A stretch of DNA of 64,000 nt from positions 30,061,249 to 30,125,248 of the forward strand of contig NC_053141.1 in the NCBI RefSeq assembly GCF_016808335.1, written 5' to 3'. How positions within the stretch are numbered: the first letter of the stretch is position 1; the number at the start of each line of letters is the position of its first letter. Both the position numbers and the translations under genes were made by a program. This document shows, piece after piece, positions 30,107 to 43,200 of the stretch. The notes beneath the pieces were generated by a model. That model was not told where the DNA came from and ran no database searches. It saw only the letters and a program-made list of their open reading frames with translations. Source of the stretch: Panicum virgatum. Its lineage: Eukaryota; Streptophyta; Magnoliopsida; Poales; Poaceae.

Positions 30107-33100
30107 TGTAACACCCTAATTTAAATTCCAGCATTTATTAATAAATTTAATTGGTTTTATTTAATTTTCTAAGGTTTATTGTGTTAGACTTGCATTTAAT
30201 CTAAATTTTTGTTCTATAAGTAATTAAAATTTATCATAGGTTTAATTTGATGTTGCATTCATGCTGGTGCGTTGTTCTTTTTGTTTGAGTGGTAGGTTGG
30301 AATTCAAATTGAAATTTGAATTCAAATAGAATTTGAGTGTTGGCTTTAGAAAATGAAGAGGAATTAGAAAAGAGAAGAAAATCCAAAACCAAACCCAACC
30401 CAACAGCAACCCAACCCGGTCCAAGAACCCGCAGCCCAGTCCGACCACGGCGGCCCAGCCCACTCCACTCCTTCCTTTCTCCCGCTCTCAGGCTGCGGCC
30501 TCCTTTCCTAGGCCCAACTCGCCACCCCCGCTCGGCCTGCCAGCGCCCAGCGCCCACCAGCGCGGCCCGCGCAAGCCCCCGCTCACCCCGCGCCGAAGCC
30601 AGCAAATGCCCCGGGCCCACCTGTCGGCGCCTGCCTCCGCAGCCTCCGCAAGCGCCCGCTGCCGCTGACCCGTGGGCCTCGCCCGCCAGCTTCGTCTTCC
30701 TCGCGCAACCGAAGCCGAGATCCCCGACCCCGATCGCGCCGGCCTTCCAACCGCGGGCGCGCACGCCCAGATCACCCCGCCGCCCTACAAATAGCCCCCT
30801 GCGGCCCTCTGCGCCCATCATCTCGCTCAGCCGCGGCCGCCGTAACCCTAGCTCGCCTCGCCTGCGCAGCTCCGCCCCGCGCCGCTCCCCTGCTCCGCGT
30901 GGCCACGACGCTCCGTAGCGCCCAAGCCCCACCGGAGCCGTGCACTAGCTCCGCCCGAGTCCCAGGAGATTCCTCGAGCTCTCCTTCCCCGGCCTAGGCC
31001 CCTGCAGCGCCGGATCTCCGCCGAATCCGCGTCACCGGTGAGAAGCTCCGCCGCCGTAAATTCGTCGCCGTCGGCAACCCCCGATCCCCTCCTGACCTTG
31101 TTCCACCTTCACAGCACCCCAGCGCACCGATTGGAGAGGATCCGGGGCTCGGAGAAGCATCCTGCACCCCGGACCGCGGAGCTCCGCCCAGCGCCTCCGC
31201 ACAACTTCGCCGCCGACGTCACTCCGCTGCTACTCCGGCCACCCCGTGCCCTCGGTGAGAACCCGTGAACTGGCCCTTTCCTTTTGCGCTAGCTATAGAG
31301 GCGCCTAGACCCAATCCAAGGCTGGGATGCCGCTCGCCGGCGTGCTCCGCCACGCCAACCGCCGCCGCTGAGCCCAGCGCTGCCCAGACACCTGCCGAGC
31401 CTAGCTTTTTGGCCCAGTTGTATCACGCATGCCGCGCTCGTTCATTTGCGCTAAACCGTGACCCAAATCGGGCTCTGTAGCCCCAGAACGCTTTCTCCGG
31501 CGACCCCTCCGCCGCGGGAGCCCCGTCGCCGGCGAGTCCCGCCGCCGCCGTCGCCCGTAGACCACACTGGCCGCCCGATCTTGTTTCAACGCGCTAGATT
31601 AGATCAACTTACCCCTTCGCCCGGAGCCGACGGATCGCGATCCAACGGCTCAAATACAAACTTACCGGTTCGGCCTGTCCTTTTTTCTAAAGAGACCCCC
31701 GATTTTGTTAATATCAACCCGCACTCCTTGGTAGTTCAAAAGTAATTGCAGATATGCCCAAAACTTTGCAAGGACCCCCCTGACCTTCCTAGAAATTGAA
31801 CCCGCCGTCCAGCCCCTGTCTTTTTGCGAGTTAGACCCCCAGAACTACCTTCTAATTATGTTTAGGCCCTCGATTTTTGCAGAAAACCCCCTGGAACCTT
31901 AGTTTTCTTGCAGTTTAGTCCCTAGAACTTGTTTTTGGCCTAGATTATGCGTTTTAGCTCCGATTTAGGCGTTCTTTATATCCACGCGATCGTTGTAATG
32001 CGTAGAATAGTTTTAGACTAGTTTAGTGTGCTGTTTTTATGTATTGATGTACTGTTTCTTAGTTTTTGTTAGTGATTGCTTGTATGCTTATTGTTGTGCC
32101 TTGTTTTGGCCATGTGTTCGTGAGTAGACGTCGAGCTACCGGAGGAGCCCCAGTACCAGTACCCAGAGCAGCCGTCTTCTGAGCACTTTGAGCAGCAGCA
32201 AGAGCAGTACGAGGAAGGCAAGTGTAACATGAACCACCTACCACTTTTAAATACATTTTTCATACTGCATTTAATACTGTATGCCTATAAGGATTTCCTA
32301 GCCACTTTATATCATTTATATATCCCTTGGGGTTGCATTTTGGTTAGTTGTGCTAGGTTGCTGCGCTACAACACAGTCTGGTCCTTTTTAAATTAATTTG
32401 ATTAATGGTTTACTTAAACTTAATTCTGAGAGTGGCCCTCTATGCTTCGTGCTTGGGTGGCTCACGTCTCGTTAAAATATGGTTTTTGTAGAAACATGGT
32501 TTAGGGGGCCAGCATGGTGCTTAGTGCTTGGTTGGCCACTCTCCATAAGGACCGGTTCATAGAGCGACAACCTGGGACAACAGCGCTACCACAAGACTGG
32601 AATGGGACGGCCTTGGCGTAATAATAAGTTTTTTTGGTTTGGAGTAACTTACCTGCGGGGCAGGGGCGGTAAGCTTCTATGGCCCTCGCGCTGAGTGGCC
32701 TCGTCTGTGCTTCGTGTCTTGACGCCCACTAGACCTGCTCCATAGTCGCCGATCCACCCTCGCGGTTACTCCTTACCAACGAGATTCCTTGTAAAGGCCT
32801 CGTAGTGAGTTTGCTAGTCATCTCACCTAAGGAAGTGTGATGAACAACTAGCGTAGCTCACGACTTGTGGGTAAAGATGTGCAACCTCTACAGAGTGTAA
32901 AACTGGTATACTAGCCGTGCTCACGGTTATGAGCGGCCCAGATCCTCCTTTTGATTAGTGGGGTTGTCTCCTTCCGACGAGGGAGGTGCCTCTCGGGGTT
33001 ACCTTGGTGGCTTGGTTTTGGTTTGGTTCTCAGTAGTAACCTGATAAATCTTGATTAATTACTATGCAACTGGGTAAATGGTAGTTCATCAACTCGTAGT

Positions 33101-33572
33101 AATTAGTTTTAATAAAACTTTGTCAACACTTAAAAGCTTATGCAGTTGAGTCAGCCAACCTTAGAGCCTCATAGTTTGTGTTATACTTGTTGAGTACGGT
33201 TGTGTACTCACTCTTGCCTCTTCTCTACATTTTCCTCTTGGTTATGCTACTGCTGCTCAGTTCCTGCCGACACAAGGGAGTTCGCTCAACGCTACCAGGA
33301 CTACGAGGACTTCTAGGCGTTCGTCTCCCAGTCGACGTCCCTGTGGCGCCCTGCTCAGCTTCGGAGAGTTTTTACCGTATTTGTACTTCGCTTCCACTGT
33401 ATCAGACATCTTTGTCATTAATGTAATAAATAACATTCATATTTCGATTTATTATGTCTTATTCGTGATATGTGCTGTGATATACTGTTCATTCTGTTGT
33501 ATATACGTGTGACTTGATCCTGGCACATATATGATTGCTCGGTTTATGTTCTTTTATAAACCATGTGTTACA
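30107..33572 (+). mobile_element. A: 3' LTR, 3466 bp
   Basis: It starts TGTAACACCCTAATTTAAATTCC and ends ATAAACCATGTGTTACA (one or two changes from the consensus end). It keeps both LTR mini-exons open (donor GAAG/GCAAGT at 32218, second exon from 33261, stop at 33314) and the 6-bp form of the GAGTAC hairpin. Its GC-rich segment is much diverged from that of B, so A and B are different subfamilies. Confidence 0.95.
30786..30794 (+). promoter_or_regulatory. A 3' LTR: TATA-like promoter with downstream telo-box
   Basis: TACAAATAG in CCCTACAAATAGCCCC, preceded by several GCCCA/GGCCCA motifs and followed about 50 bp later by GTAACCCTAGC. E has the same layout (40917). Such a TATA, site II and telo-box combination is typical of plant genes for growth and translation. 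The transcription start is not determined. Confidence 0.5.
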
Positions 33573-33577
33573 GAGCC
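33573..33577. repeat. Target-site duplication of element A (right), GAGCC
   Basis: Second copy of GAGCC directly after A's terminus TGTGTTACA. Confidence 0.95.
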
Positions 33578-33990
33578 TCGCGGTCCTGAACTGGGTGGGA
33601 CTCCCACTAGTCCAAAGCTGCCCCTCGCAGCTGTCCTGCTGCGTACAAGACTCGCTCTCGATCATCGCACTGGGCGGTGTCCAGCTGGCACTCCACTGCA
33701 CGGAGCCAGTCGTCAGCCTGAAGAGGGTCGCACGTGTGAGAGAACGTCGGCGGGTGACCCCTCAGGAACTCAACACGCCTATCGCGGGTCTACGGCGGTG
33801 GAGGAGGCGGAGGATGAGTGTGAGCCTGCTGAAGTGCCTAAATAGTGTTGTTCAGGGTAGCCATCATCTGCATCTGGAGCTGGAAGTACTACTCCGGGGT
33901 CAGAGGCAGAGGTATCGGGATCCCAGTACCCTGGTTGTTCTGGCCCTGCTGCTGGCCAGAACCGGAACCGGTGCTCCTGGTGTTCACCAT
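33578..33990 (-). pseudogene. C: 5' part of gag exon 1
   Basis: From ATG 33990 ([19 protein letters not shown]) through PLTPE, with a TAG near 33891 replacing the CAG found in B, to LRAVEWQLD-type sequence and DWW-like residues. It is cut by the insertion of A and continues at 12405. Confidence 0.88.
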
Positions 33991-34559
33991 CTGATTTGAA
34001 CAAAAGATGTATGAGCAAAGATATTGCAGAAATAAATTCAGATGGATACGATATCTTTCTGCAGGAAAGACTTCGACATGATAAAGTAGACAGGATAGAG
34101 TGGACGGTTTTACCCCCAACGATCTAACTCATTTTATTAATTAATTAACTTTAACTTAAAACTTATTTTCATTAAACAAAATTAACTACTAAACTATGCA
34201 ATCAACCAAAAATCCAAATCAAACATGTAGCATAATAACAAGCATACAATTCCACAACTTAGCCGAGTTTAACATACGACTCGACTAACCACAACGCGTC
34301 GCAGAACGTGCTATCGTATTAATATAAAGGGGTCATTTAGCTTACACCTATGATGGTCAGATGACTTACTTCTGGCCAAAATCTATGGAAACTAATTCTA
34401 TAGAGAGAAATCAAGGTAAGACGAGTAAAAATCTTAGAATTCAAGGAGTATAATAGCAAAATAGTTTCAGCAGACAAGGCTGAGAGAGAAGAAGACTTAA
34501 AACTCGACCAGTTCTATCTAGGCTTTCGTCCTACAGTCGATACGGCTCTGATACCACTC
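33991..34559 (-). other. C: leader and primer-binding site
   Basis: The minus strand carries TGGTATCAGAGCC at 34556-34544 (initiator Met), three bases from the LTR, then the conserved ~550-bp leader. Confidence 0.85.
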
Positions 34560-35710
34560 TGTAACACCCGGTTTATAAAAGGACATAAACCGAGTAATCA
34601 TATACGTTCCAGGATCAAGTCACACGTATATACAACAGAATGAACAATATATCACAGCACATATCACGTAAAAAGATATAATAAAGTGAGTACGAAAGTT
34701 ATTTATTACATTAATGACAAAAGTCTAGTACAGAGTATGCGGAAACGTAATACATAAACGATAACTCTCGTCGGAAGCTGTGCAGGGCGCCACAGGGACG
34801 TCGACTGGGAGACGAACGCCTAGAAGTCCTCATAGTCCTGGTAGCGCTGAGTGAACTCCCTCGCGTCGGCAGGAACTGAGCAGCAGTAGAGTATCCCAAG
34901 AGGAAAAAGAGTAGAGTAGGCAAGAGTGAGTACACAACTTGTACTCAACAAGTATAACACAAACTATGAGGCTCCAAGGTTGGCTGACTCAACTGCATTA
35001 GCTTTTAAGTCTTGACAAACTTTTATTAAAGCTATTTACTACAAGTGGATGAAATACCATAAACCCAGTTACATAGTAATTAATCAAAATTAATTATGAT
35101 ACTGCTCAGAACCAAACCAAACCACCAAGGTAACCCCACTAATCAAAAGGAGGATCTGGGTCGCTCATGACCGTGAGCACGGCTAGTATACCAGTTTTAC
35201 ACTCTATAGAGGTTGCACATCTTTACCCACAAGTCGTGAGCTACGCTAGTTGTTCATCACACTTCCTTAGGTGAGATGGCTAATAAACTCCCTACGAGGC
35301 CGTTACAAAGGACACGTTGGTAAGGTGTAACCGCTAAGGATTCAGGCTCCGCAACGATGGGGCCCACCTCGAGGGGGTACGAAGACCAAGCCTCGTAGCG
35401 CAGGGACCATTGAAGCTCACCACCCCTCCTGCCCCGTCGGTAAGTTACTCCCGAACCAAAATGACCTAATTAGTAAGCCAAGACCGTCCCATTCCAGTCT
35501 TGTGGTTGCGCGGTTGTCCCAGGTTGTCGCTCTAATGACGTACGGTCCTTATGGAGAGTAGCTAGCACATAACACAGTGCGAGCCCCGTAAACCAAGTTT
35601 CTAGAAAAACAAATTTTAAACGAGACGTGAGCCACTCAAACGGGCCACTTCCAGAATTAAGTTGCATATACCATTAATCAAATAAATTAAAAAGGACCAA
35701 GTGTGTTGTA
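34560..35710 (-). mobile_element. C: 5' LTR, truncated to its last ~1150 bp
   Basis: The reverse complement ends ...TTTATAAACCGGGTGTTACA at 34560. It contains LTR mini-exon 2 and the intron-like block. Homology to B's LTR stops at GGACCAAGTGTGTT (35695-35708), equivalent to about 17250-17270 in B. There it joins F sequence with 3-6 bp of shared bases (GTT/GTTGTA). Confidence 0.88.
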
Positions 35711-37008
35711 TTTAGTTTTGCTTATCACAATATCTATGCACGGCTCGTTGTCGTATTTGTGCACTAACCTTGCAGCTTGAACAACGATAAATCAACAAAT
35801 GGTGGTGAAGATGGGAACTACGTCACCATTGATAGCTGCAGGATGAATCCCCATGGTCGAGCTTGCGACCATAAACAACGCACTGCCGGGAGATAGCTCG
35901 GATTATCTTCTCCTAAACAATAAAAAGCAAGAACATGTTTTTAAGCATAGTATGCACCTTCGGGTATTCATGGTCCTAACCATGTCAGGTGACGATTAAG
36001 AAGAACAGGGGACATACGATGTCTGAGAACATAAGGACTGCATCATATGAACACTTTGATGCTCTTTGGAATGGAAATACACTCAAAAGGAGACCCCGAC
36101 ATTGCACACTTGACTTTCACACAAAGTCCAAGTGTGGGGGAAATCGCATAGCGTCACGCTTCAAGTTCCAGCCATCCAAAGGAGTATCCTTGTTTCAAGA
36201 AGGTGTCAGCCTTGGCTTGCTTGAAAGAAAGAGAGGTGAAAAAAAAGAAAAACAAAAGGAGAGAGATATAAAAAAATAAAAAAAATAAAGAGAGAGAAAA
36301 CGAAAGAGAAAAAGGAAGAAGGAAAGAGTAGGAGAGAGCCGACAACCTTCACATAAAACTCCATCCGGTCCTGGCTCCACACACTCAAGCAGCTCACGCA
36401 CGCATACAATCAAGAAAATGCTTCGCTTCCTTTCCAGGCCTTTGCTGCCCCACTGAACACACCATCACCGCAGCAATTCCCAGACATCCATCGTATATGC
36501 TGACGGTAAGTATACTCGGGTAAGCAAAGGTAAGATTCACCAATCCCTTACTCATTTTTATCTCCATAGAGCTTGATCATACAAAAGTCTTGATTCCTTG
36601 CCTACGTTCGTATGCTCTAGTTTGGATGCATTGGCGCAATAAATACATAGGCTTTTTAAATTAAGCATGGTGCTTAGGTTAAAAATCCTTCTTTAACCAA
36701 ATTTGGAATGGTGTTGAATTTTGGTTAATGGACTTTGGAGTAATACTACCGTAAACTTTGGATGCATATCTTTTGTGGACTAACCCCTGCAGGGAAACTT
36801 TTCAAAATTGATGGGTAAAGTCCTCAAGTTCATGCAGGAGATAAAGCAAGGCCCTCTCAATGCTTCGAATAATTAAATTTGCATAACATGCAAGGGAGGC
36901 ATAAATCACATTTCATTGTACACCATGTCAAATGCCCCTTTGTTTTGTTCATGCAATTTTTTATCCTAGCCTTGCTTGAGTCCAGATGAAAAGGTAAAAT
37001 TGGTGAAT
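35711..37008 (+). mobile_element. F (first copy): 5' internal non-coding region
   Basis: No coding signal. 35711-36335 is roughly 93% identical by eye to 54128-54760, which lies downstream of F's LTR. The polypurine-like AAGTGTGGGGG occurs at 36130-36140, and 36230-36335 is a ~100-nt A/G-rich tract. I interpret F as a large non-autonomous Athila derivative (LARD-like). The first copy has lost its 5' LTR at the 35711 junction. Confidence 0.65.
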
Positions 37009-37013
37009 AAAAG
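37009..37013. repeat. Target-site duplication of element D (left), AAAAG
   Basis: AAAAG precedes D's terminus TGTAACACC at 37014 and recurs at 49942-49946. Confidence 0.88.
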
Positions 37014-38817
37014 TGTAACACCTGGTTTACAAAAGGACATAAACCGAGCAATCATATACATGCCAGGATCAAGTCACACATATATACAACAGAATGAACA
37101 GTATATCATGTAAAAAGATATAATAAAGTGAGTACGAATGTTATTTATTACAATAATGAAAAAATGTCTGATACAGAGTATGCGGAAGCGTAAAACATAT
37201 ACGTTAACTCTCGTTGGAAGCTGAGCAGGGCGCCACAGGGACGTCGACTGGGAGATGAATGCCTAGAAGTCCTCGTACTCCTGGTAGCTCTGGGTGAACT
37301 CCCTCGCGTCGGCAGGAACTGAGCAGCAGCAGAGTATCCCCAAAAGAACAAGAGGAAAAAGTGTAGAGGAGGCAAGGGTGAGTACACAACTCGTACTCAA
37401 CAAGTATAACACAAACTATGAGGCTCTAAGGTTGGCTGACTCAACTGCATTAGCTTTTAAGTCTTGGCAAAGTTTTATTAAAGATATTTACTACAAGTTG
37501 ATGAATTACCATAAACCCAGTTACATAGCAATTAATCAAATTATTTATGAACTACTGAGAACCAAAACAAACCAAGCCACCCGGGGAAACCTCACTAATC
37601 AAAAGGAGGATCCGGGCCGCTCATGACCGTGAGCACGGCTAGTATACCAGTTTTACACTTTGCAGAGGTTGCACATCTTTACCCACAAGTCGTGGGCTAC
37701 ACTAGTTGTTCATCACACTTCCTTAGGTGAGACGGCTAGCAAGCACACAACGAGGCCATTACAAAGGACCACGTTGGTAAGGTGTAACCGCTAAGGACTC
37801 AGGCTCCGCAATGATGGGGCCCACCTCGAGGGGGTACAAGATAACACAGACCAAGCCTCGTAGCGCAGGGACCATTGAAGCTCACCCTTCCTCTTGCCCC
37901 GTCGGTAAGTTACTCCCGAACCAAAATGACCTAATTAGTAAGCCAAGACCATCCCATTCCAGTCTTGTGGTTGCGCGGTTGTCTCAGGTTGTCGCTCTAA
38001 TGATGTACGGTCCTTATGGAGAGTAGCTAGCACAAAACATAGTGCGAGGCCCCTAAACCAAGTTTCTAGAAAAACCAATTTTTAACGAGACGTGAGCCAC
38101 TCAAGCGGGCCACTCCCAGAATTAAGTTGCATATACCATTAATCAAATTAATTAAAAAGGACCAAGTGTGTTATAGCGTAGCAACCTAGCACAACTAACC
38201 AAAATGCAACCCAAGGGATATATATAAGGTAATAAAGTGGCTAGGAAAGTCCTTATAGGGATACAGTATTAAAATGCAGTATGAAAATATATTTAAAAGT
38301 GATGGGTGTTGTTCATGTTATACTTGCCTTCCTCAAACTGCTATTGCTGCTGCTCAAACTGCTCTGAAGACGGTGGCTGCTCCGGGTACTGGTACTGATG
38401 CTCCTCTGGTAGCTCAACGTCTACTCACGAACACATGGCCAAAAACAAGGCAACAACATAAACATACAAGCAAACAAGAGCAAACACTAAGAAACAGTAC
38501 AACCATACATAAAAACAGCAAACAAAACTAAGCTAAAACTATTCTACACGTTACAACGATCACGTGGACATAAAGAACACCTAAAACCGAGCTATAACGC
38601 GAAAACTAGGCTTAAAACAAGATCTGGGGGCTTTTCTGCAAGAAAAACTAACTTCTAGGCGCTTCTGCACAAAAACTAAGTTTAAACCTAGAAAAATTTT
38701 AATTACTTGTGAAAAAAAATTAAATTAAATGCAAGGCTAAGCATATAAACCTTAGAAAATTAAATAAAGCCAATTAAATTTATTATTAAATACTGAAATT
38801 TAAATTAGGGTGTTATA
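37014..38817 (-). mobile_element. D: 3' LTR, internally deleted to 1804 bp
   Basis: The reverse complement starts TATAACACCCTAATTTAAATTTC (first C of TGTAACACC mutated) at 38817 and ends CCAGGTGTTACA at 37014. The GC-rich promoter segment is missing: homology jumps near 38690, between the AT-rich start and the AAAACTAAG block. The mini-exon at 38335-38430 (minus) carries a TAG. The 6-bp GAGTAC hairpin is kept. Confidence 0.9.
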
Positions 38818-38855
38818 AACCCTACCCCCTTATAGGAATCTCGTCCCCGAGATTC
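38818..38855 (-). promoter_or_regulatory. D: polypurine tract and stop-codon hairpin with compensated pair
   Basis: On the minus strand GAATCTCG-GGGA-CGAGATTC (38855-38836) starts in the TGA stop codon, followed by TATAAGGGGGTAGGGTT to the LTR. Compared with B, the stop is TGA instead of TAA and the partner base T is C, keeping an 8-bp stem. Confidence 0.75.
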
Positions 38856-40275
38856 AGCTGGACTGGCTAGCAAAGAGATCTGGATATGTCTTCCTCAGCT
38901 CATCTTCTCGCTCCCATGTAGCCTCAGCTTCACTGTGATGACTCCACTGAACTCTGCACATCCTGATGCGCTTGTTCCGTGTAACCCTCTCTGATGTCTC
39001 CAGAATCTTCACCGGATGCTCAGTATAAGTTAGATCTTTCTGCACATCTAACCCATCCAGTGGTGCCTGCTCCTCAGGTACCCGCAGACATTTCTTCAGC
39101 TGAGAGATATGGAAGACATCATGTACTCCGGAGAGATCAGTGGGCAACTCTAGGCGGTAGGCAACTTTGCCTTTTCTCTCCAGCACCCTGAATGGACCAA
39201 TGTACCTAGGTGCTAATTTCCATTTTATATTAAACCTGCGGATTCCCCGCATTGGTGACACCTTCAAGTACACATAATCGCTCACCTTAAAGGTCAGGTC
39301 CCTCCGTTTGCCATCTGCATAGCTCTTCTGCCTAGTCTGTGCAATCCTCAGATTTTCCCGCAGAGTCTGTACCATTTGCTCTACATCTTCTATAATGTCA
39401 GGGCCAAAGAGCTGCTTCTCACCAATCTGATCCCAATAGAGAGGAGTCCTGCACTTTCTGCCATACAATGCCTCAAAGGGGGACTTCTTCAGACTGGCCT
39501 GGTAGCTGTTGTTGTAGGAAAACTCAGCATACGACAGGCACTTATCCCAACTGGTACCATACTGAATAGCACAAGCTCTCAGCATATCCTCCAACACTTG
39601 GTTGGTTCTCTCTGTCTGCCCATCTATCTGAGGATGATAGGCGGTACTGAAGCGCAGCTTCGTATCCAATGAATCATGAAGCTGCTCCCAGAACCGTGAA
39701 GTGAACTGTGATCCTCTATTAGATATGATCTTCTTGGGCACACCATGCAAACAGACAATCCGGGAGATATGCAACTCTGCAAGTCTGGCACAGGAGTAAG
39801 TAGTGTTCACTGGAATGAAGTGAGCAACCTTCGTCGAACGGTCTACTACTACCCATATAGAGTTGTACCCCTGCTGAGTACGAGGCAATCCCACTATGAA
39901 ATCCATCGTGATCTCCTCCCATTTCCGCTCGGGAATCTTCAATGGCTGCAACAAACTGGCTGGCCTCTGATGCTCTGCCTTCACACGCTGACATGTGTCG
40001 TAGATGGCCACATACTCGGTGATTGAACGCTTCATCCCGGGCCACCAGAAACGTTCCTTAAGATCATAGTACATCTTAGTACTGCCCGGATGAATAGAGT
40101 AAGCAGTATCATGAGCCTCACTCAGAATCAACTTCCTGAGATCATTCCCCTCTGGCACACAAATCCGGTTCTTGTACCACAAAGTACCCTGATCATCCTC
40201 TCTGAAATGAAGAGCCTTGCCTTTCTTGAGCAACTCACGAATCTCCTGCAGCTTCTCATCTTCTTTCTGATGCTG
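38854..40275 (-). pseudogene. D: integrase and chromodomain end of pol, cut by element E
   Basis: Open on the minus strand from the E insertion at 40280 to a TGA at 38854. It encodes the RNase H/integrase linker ([20 protein letters not shown]), the HHCC site, integrase core residues in DFIVGLP, ISNRGSQF (D of the second motif changed to N) and QTERTNQVLED, then the GPF motif and the chromodomain. The Asn in place of the catalytic Asp would abolish integrase activity. Gag, protease, RT and RNase H of D are lost. Confidence 0.9.
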
Positions 40276-40280
40276 CCGGA
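40276..40280. repeat. Probable target-site duplication of element E (left), CCGGA
   Basis: The five bases before E's terminus TGTAACACCC at 40281. The right-hand partner was deleted, so duplication cannot be confirmed. Confidence 0.6.
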
Positions 40281-43200
40281 TGTAACACCCTAGTTTAATT
40301 TTCAGCATTTTATAATAAATTCAATGGGCTTTATTTAATTTTCTAAGGTTTATTGTGTTAGTATTGCATTTAATCTAATTTTGTTCCTCAAGTAATTAAA
40401 AATTTCATCATAGGTTTACTTTTAATGTTGCATTCATGCTGGAGCATTTCTTTACTTGTTTGAGTGTTAGAGTTGAATTCAAATTAAATTTTGAATTCAA
40501 ATAGTTTTGGTTGAGTTAGTTTGAATAGGAAAAGAAATAGAAGAAAAAGGAAAAGAAGCCCAAAACCCCATCACAGTTGGCCCACCAAGTCCCCTCTAAA
40601 CCCAGCCCAACTCCCCTCTCCCTCACTCTCTCCTCGCGACCCAACCCAGCAACTCCAGCCCGACCAGGCCCACCCTTCCCTCCGGCCCAGCCACCCGCGC
40701 GCATGCTCAGCAGCCCAGCGCCCTCCCTCGCAAGGCCAGCAGCACGCGGCCCACTCAGCTCCGCCCCACGCCCGCTCGCGCTCACCCCGTCACCGACAAG
40801 CTGGGCCCGCACGGCAGAACCTCCTTCAACCTCGCGCAACAACCGCGCCATCTACTCCGTGATCCCCGGCGAACCTCCCATCTGCGGCACGCCTTCCCAA
40901 GATCACTGAGCCGCCCTACAAATAGCGCCCCACGCCTCTGAAACCCCATCCCATCCCGCTAGCGCCGCCACCCAAACCCTAGCTGCCGTCTCCGCGCTAC
41001 CCGGCCTCGCCGCGCCTCTGCTCCGCCGCGGACCAGTCGCTCCGCTACACCGCGAGCCACCACGAGCCCCGCATTGGCCCCGCCACGTCTCCAGAGAACT
41101 TCCCGTGCACTTTTGCCTCCCCATCCGCCACGAGTAGCGCCGGAATCGCGCTAGAACCACCTTAGGTGAGCTCGTTACGCCGTCGCAATTGCTTGCCGCT
41201 GGTGCCGCTCCGCTCACGCTGACCACTCCACCGGCTTCGTAGGAGCACGCCCCGCCCCGAGCCCTCTCGTGCCCCGCTCAGTCCAGAGGTAGACTACGCA
41301 TGGCGCGTAGACCCATCTAGACCCAAACCCCGGTCAGTTTAGCCTCCAGAATGCCAGATTGGGAGGAGTCCAGCGATGCGTCGCCGCGGAGCTCTGCTCC
41401 AGCGACCTCCCGCCGCCGCCCTGAGCTTCCCTCACCCTGAGCCGTCCGATCCAGAACCCGTGGCCAGGATTAGATCACCCCCCGGTTAGATCCAAACCAC
41501 TCGATCCAGATCCGACGGCGAAAAATCAAACGTACCCCTTCGGCCTGTACCTTTTGCTTAAGAGGCCCCCAACTATCACTGAATTAACCCGCAGTCCGGG
41601 TTAGTTCAAAAGAAATTCCAGATAGGCCCTGTTTTATTCGTTTTAGCCCCCAACCTTTTCAAAAATAGTACCCACCGTCCTTGGCTGCCGATTTCGCGAG
41701 TTAGACCCCAGAACTACCCTTTATTTATGTTCAGGCCCTCGGTTTTTGCAGAAAACCCCCTGGAACCTTAGTTTTCTTGCAGTTTAGTCCCTGAACCTTG
41801 TTTTTAGCCTAGAAAATGCGTTTTAGCTCCGTTTTAGGCGTTCTTTATGTCCACGCGATCGTTATAAAGCGTAGAATAGTTTTATACTAGTTTAGTGTGC
41901 TGTTTTTATGTATTGATGTATTGTTTCTTAGTTTTTGTTAGTGTTTGCTTGTATGCTTATTATTGTGCATTGTTTTGGCCATGTGTTCGTGAGTAGACGT
42001 TGATCCATCTGAGGAGCCCCAGTACCAGTACCCAGAGCAGCCATCTTCTGAGTAGTTTGAGTAGCTGCAGGAGCAGTACGAGGAAGGCAAGTATAACATG
42101 AACACCACCTATCATCTTTAATTACAATTTCATACTGCATTTTAATATTGTATGCCTATAAGGACTTTCCTAGCCACTTTACATCCTTTATATATACCTT
42201 TGGGTTGCATTTTGGTTAGTTGTGCTAGGTGCCGCGCTATAACACACTCTGGTCCTTTTTAATTAATTTGATTAATGGTTTACTTGAACTTAATTCTGAG
42301 AGTGGCCCTCTGTGTGGATGAGTGGCTCACGTCTCGTTAAAAGATGGTTTTTGTAGAAACATGGTTTAGGGGGCCAGCACGGTGCTTAGTGCTTGGTTGG
42401 CCACTCTCCATAAGGACCGGTTCATAGAGCGACAACCTGGGACAACAGCGCTACCACAAGGCTAGAATGGGATAGACTTGGCTTACTAATTAGGTCTTTT
42501 TGGTTTGGAGTAACTTACCTACGGGGCAAGAGTAGTAAGCTTCAATGGTCCCTGCTCCTCCGGCTGGTCTATGCTTGGTTTGCGCACCTGTGCTTGTACC
42601 CCCGTGAGGTGGGCCCCATCGTCGCTGACCTAACTCTCGTGGTTACGCCTTACCAACGAGATTCTTTGTAACGGCCTCGTAGTGAGTCGCTAGCCATCTC
42701 ACCTAAGGAAGTGTGATGAACCTCTAGCGTAGCTCACGACTTGTGGGTAAAGCTGTGCAACCTCTACAGAGTTTAAAACTGGTATACTAGCCGTGCTCAC
42801 AGTTATGAGCGGCCCAGATCCTCCTTTTGATTAGTGGGGTTATCTCCTTCCGACGAGGGAGGTGCCTCTCGGGGTTACCTTGGTGGCTTGGTTTTGGTTT
42901 GGTTCTCAGTAGTAACATGATCAATTCTGATTAATTACTATGTAACTGGGTTAATGGTAATTCATCAACTCGTAGTAAATAGCCTTAATAAAATTTTGCC
43001 AACACTTAAAAGCTAATGCAGTTGAGTCAACCAACCTTAGAGCCTCATAGTTTGTGTTATACTTGTTGAGTACAAGTTGTGTACTCACTCTTGCCTCTTC
43101 TCTACTTTTTCCTCTTGGCTACGCTACTGCTGCTCAGTTCCTGCCGACACGAGGGAGTTCGTCCAGCGCTACCAGGACTACGAGGACTTCTAGGCATTCG

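Noticed and set aside
36154..36413. Phe/Ser-rich ORFs opposite the purine tracts (also 54576-54854, 4842-5066)
   Set aside because: They are translations of homopyrimidine runs (TTT, TCT), not proteins.
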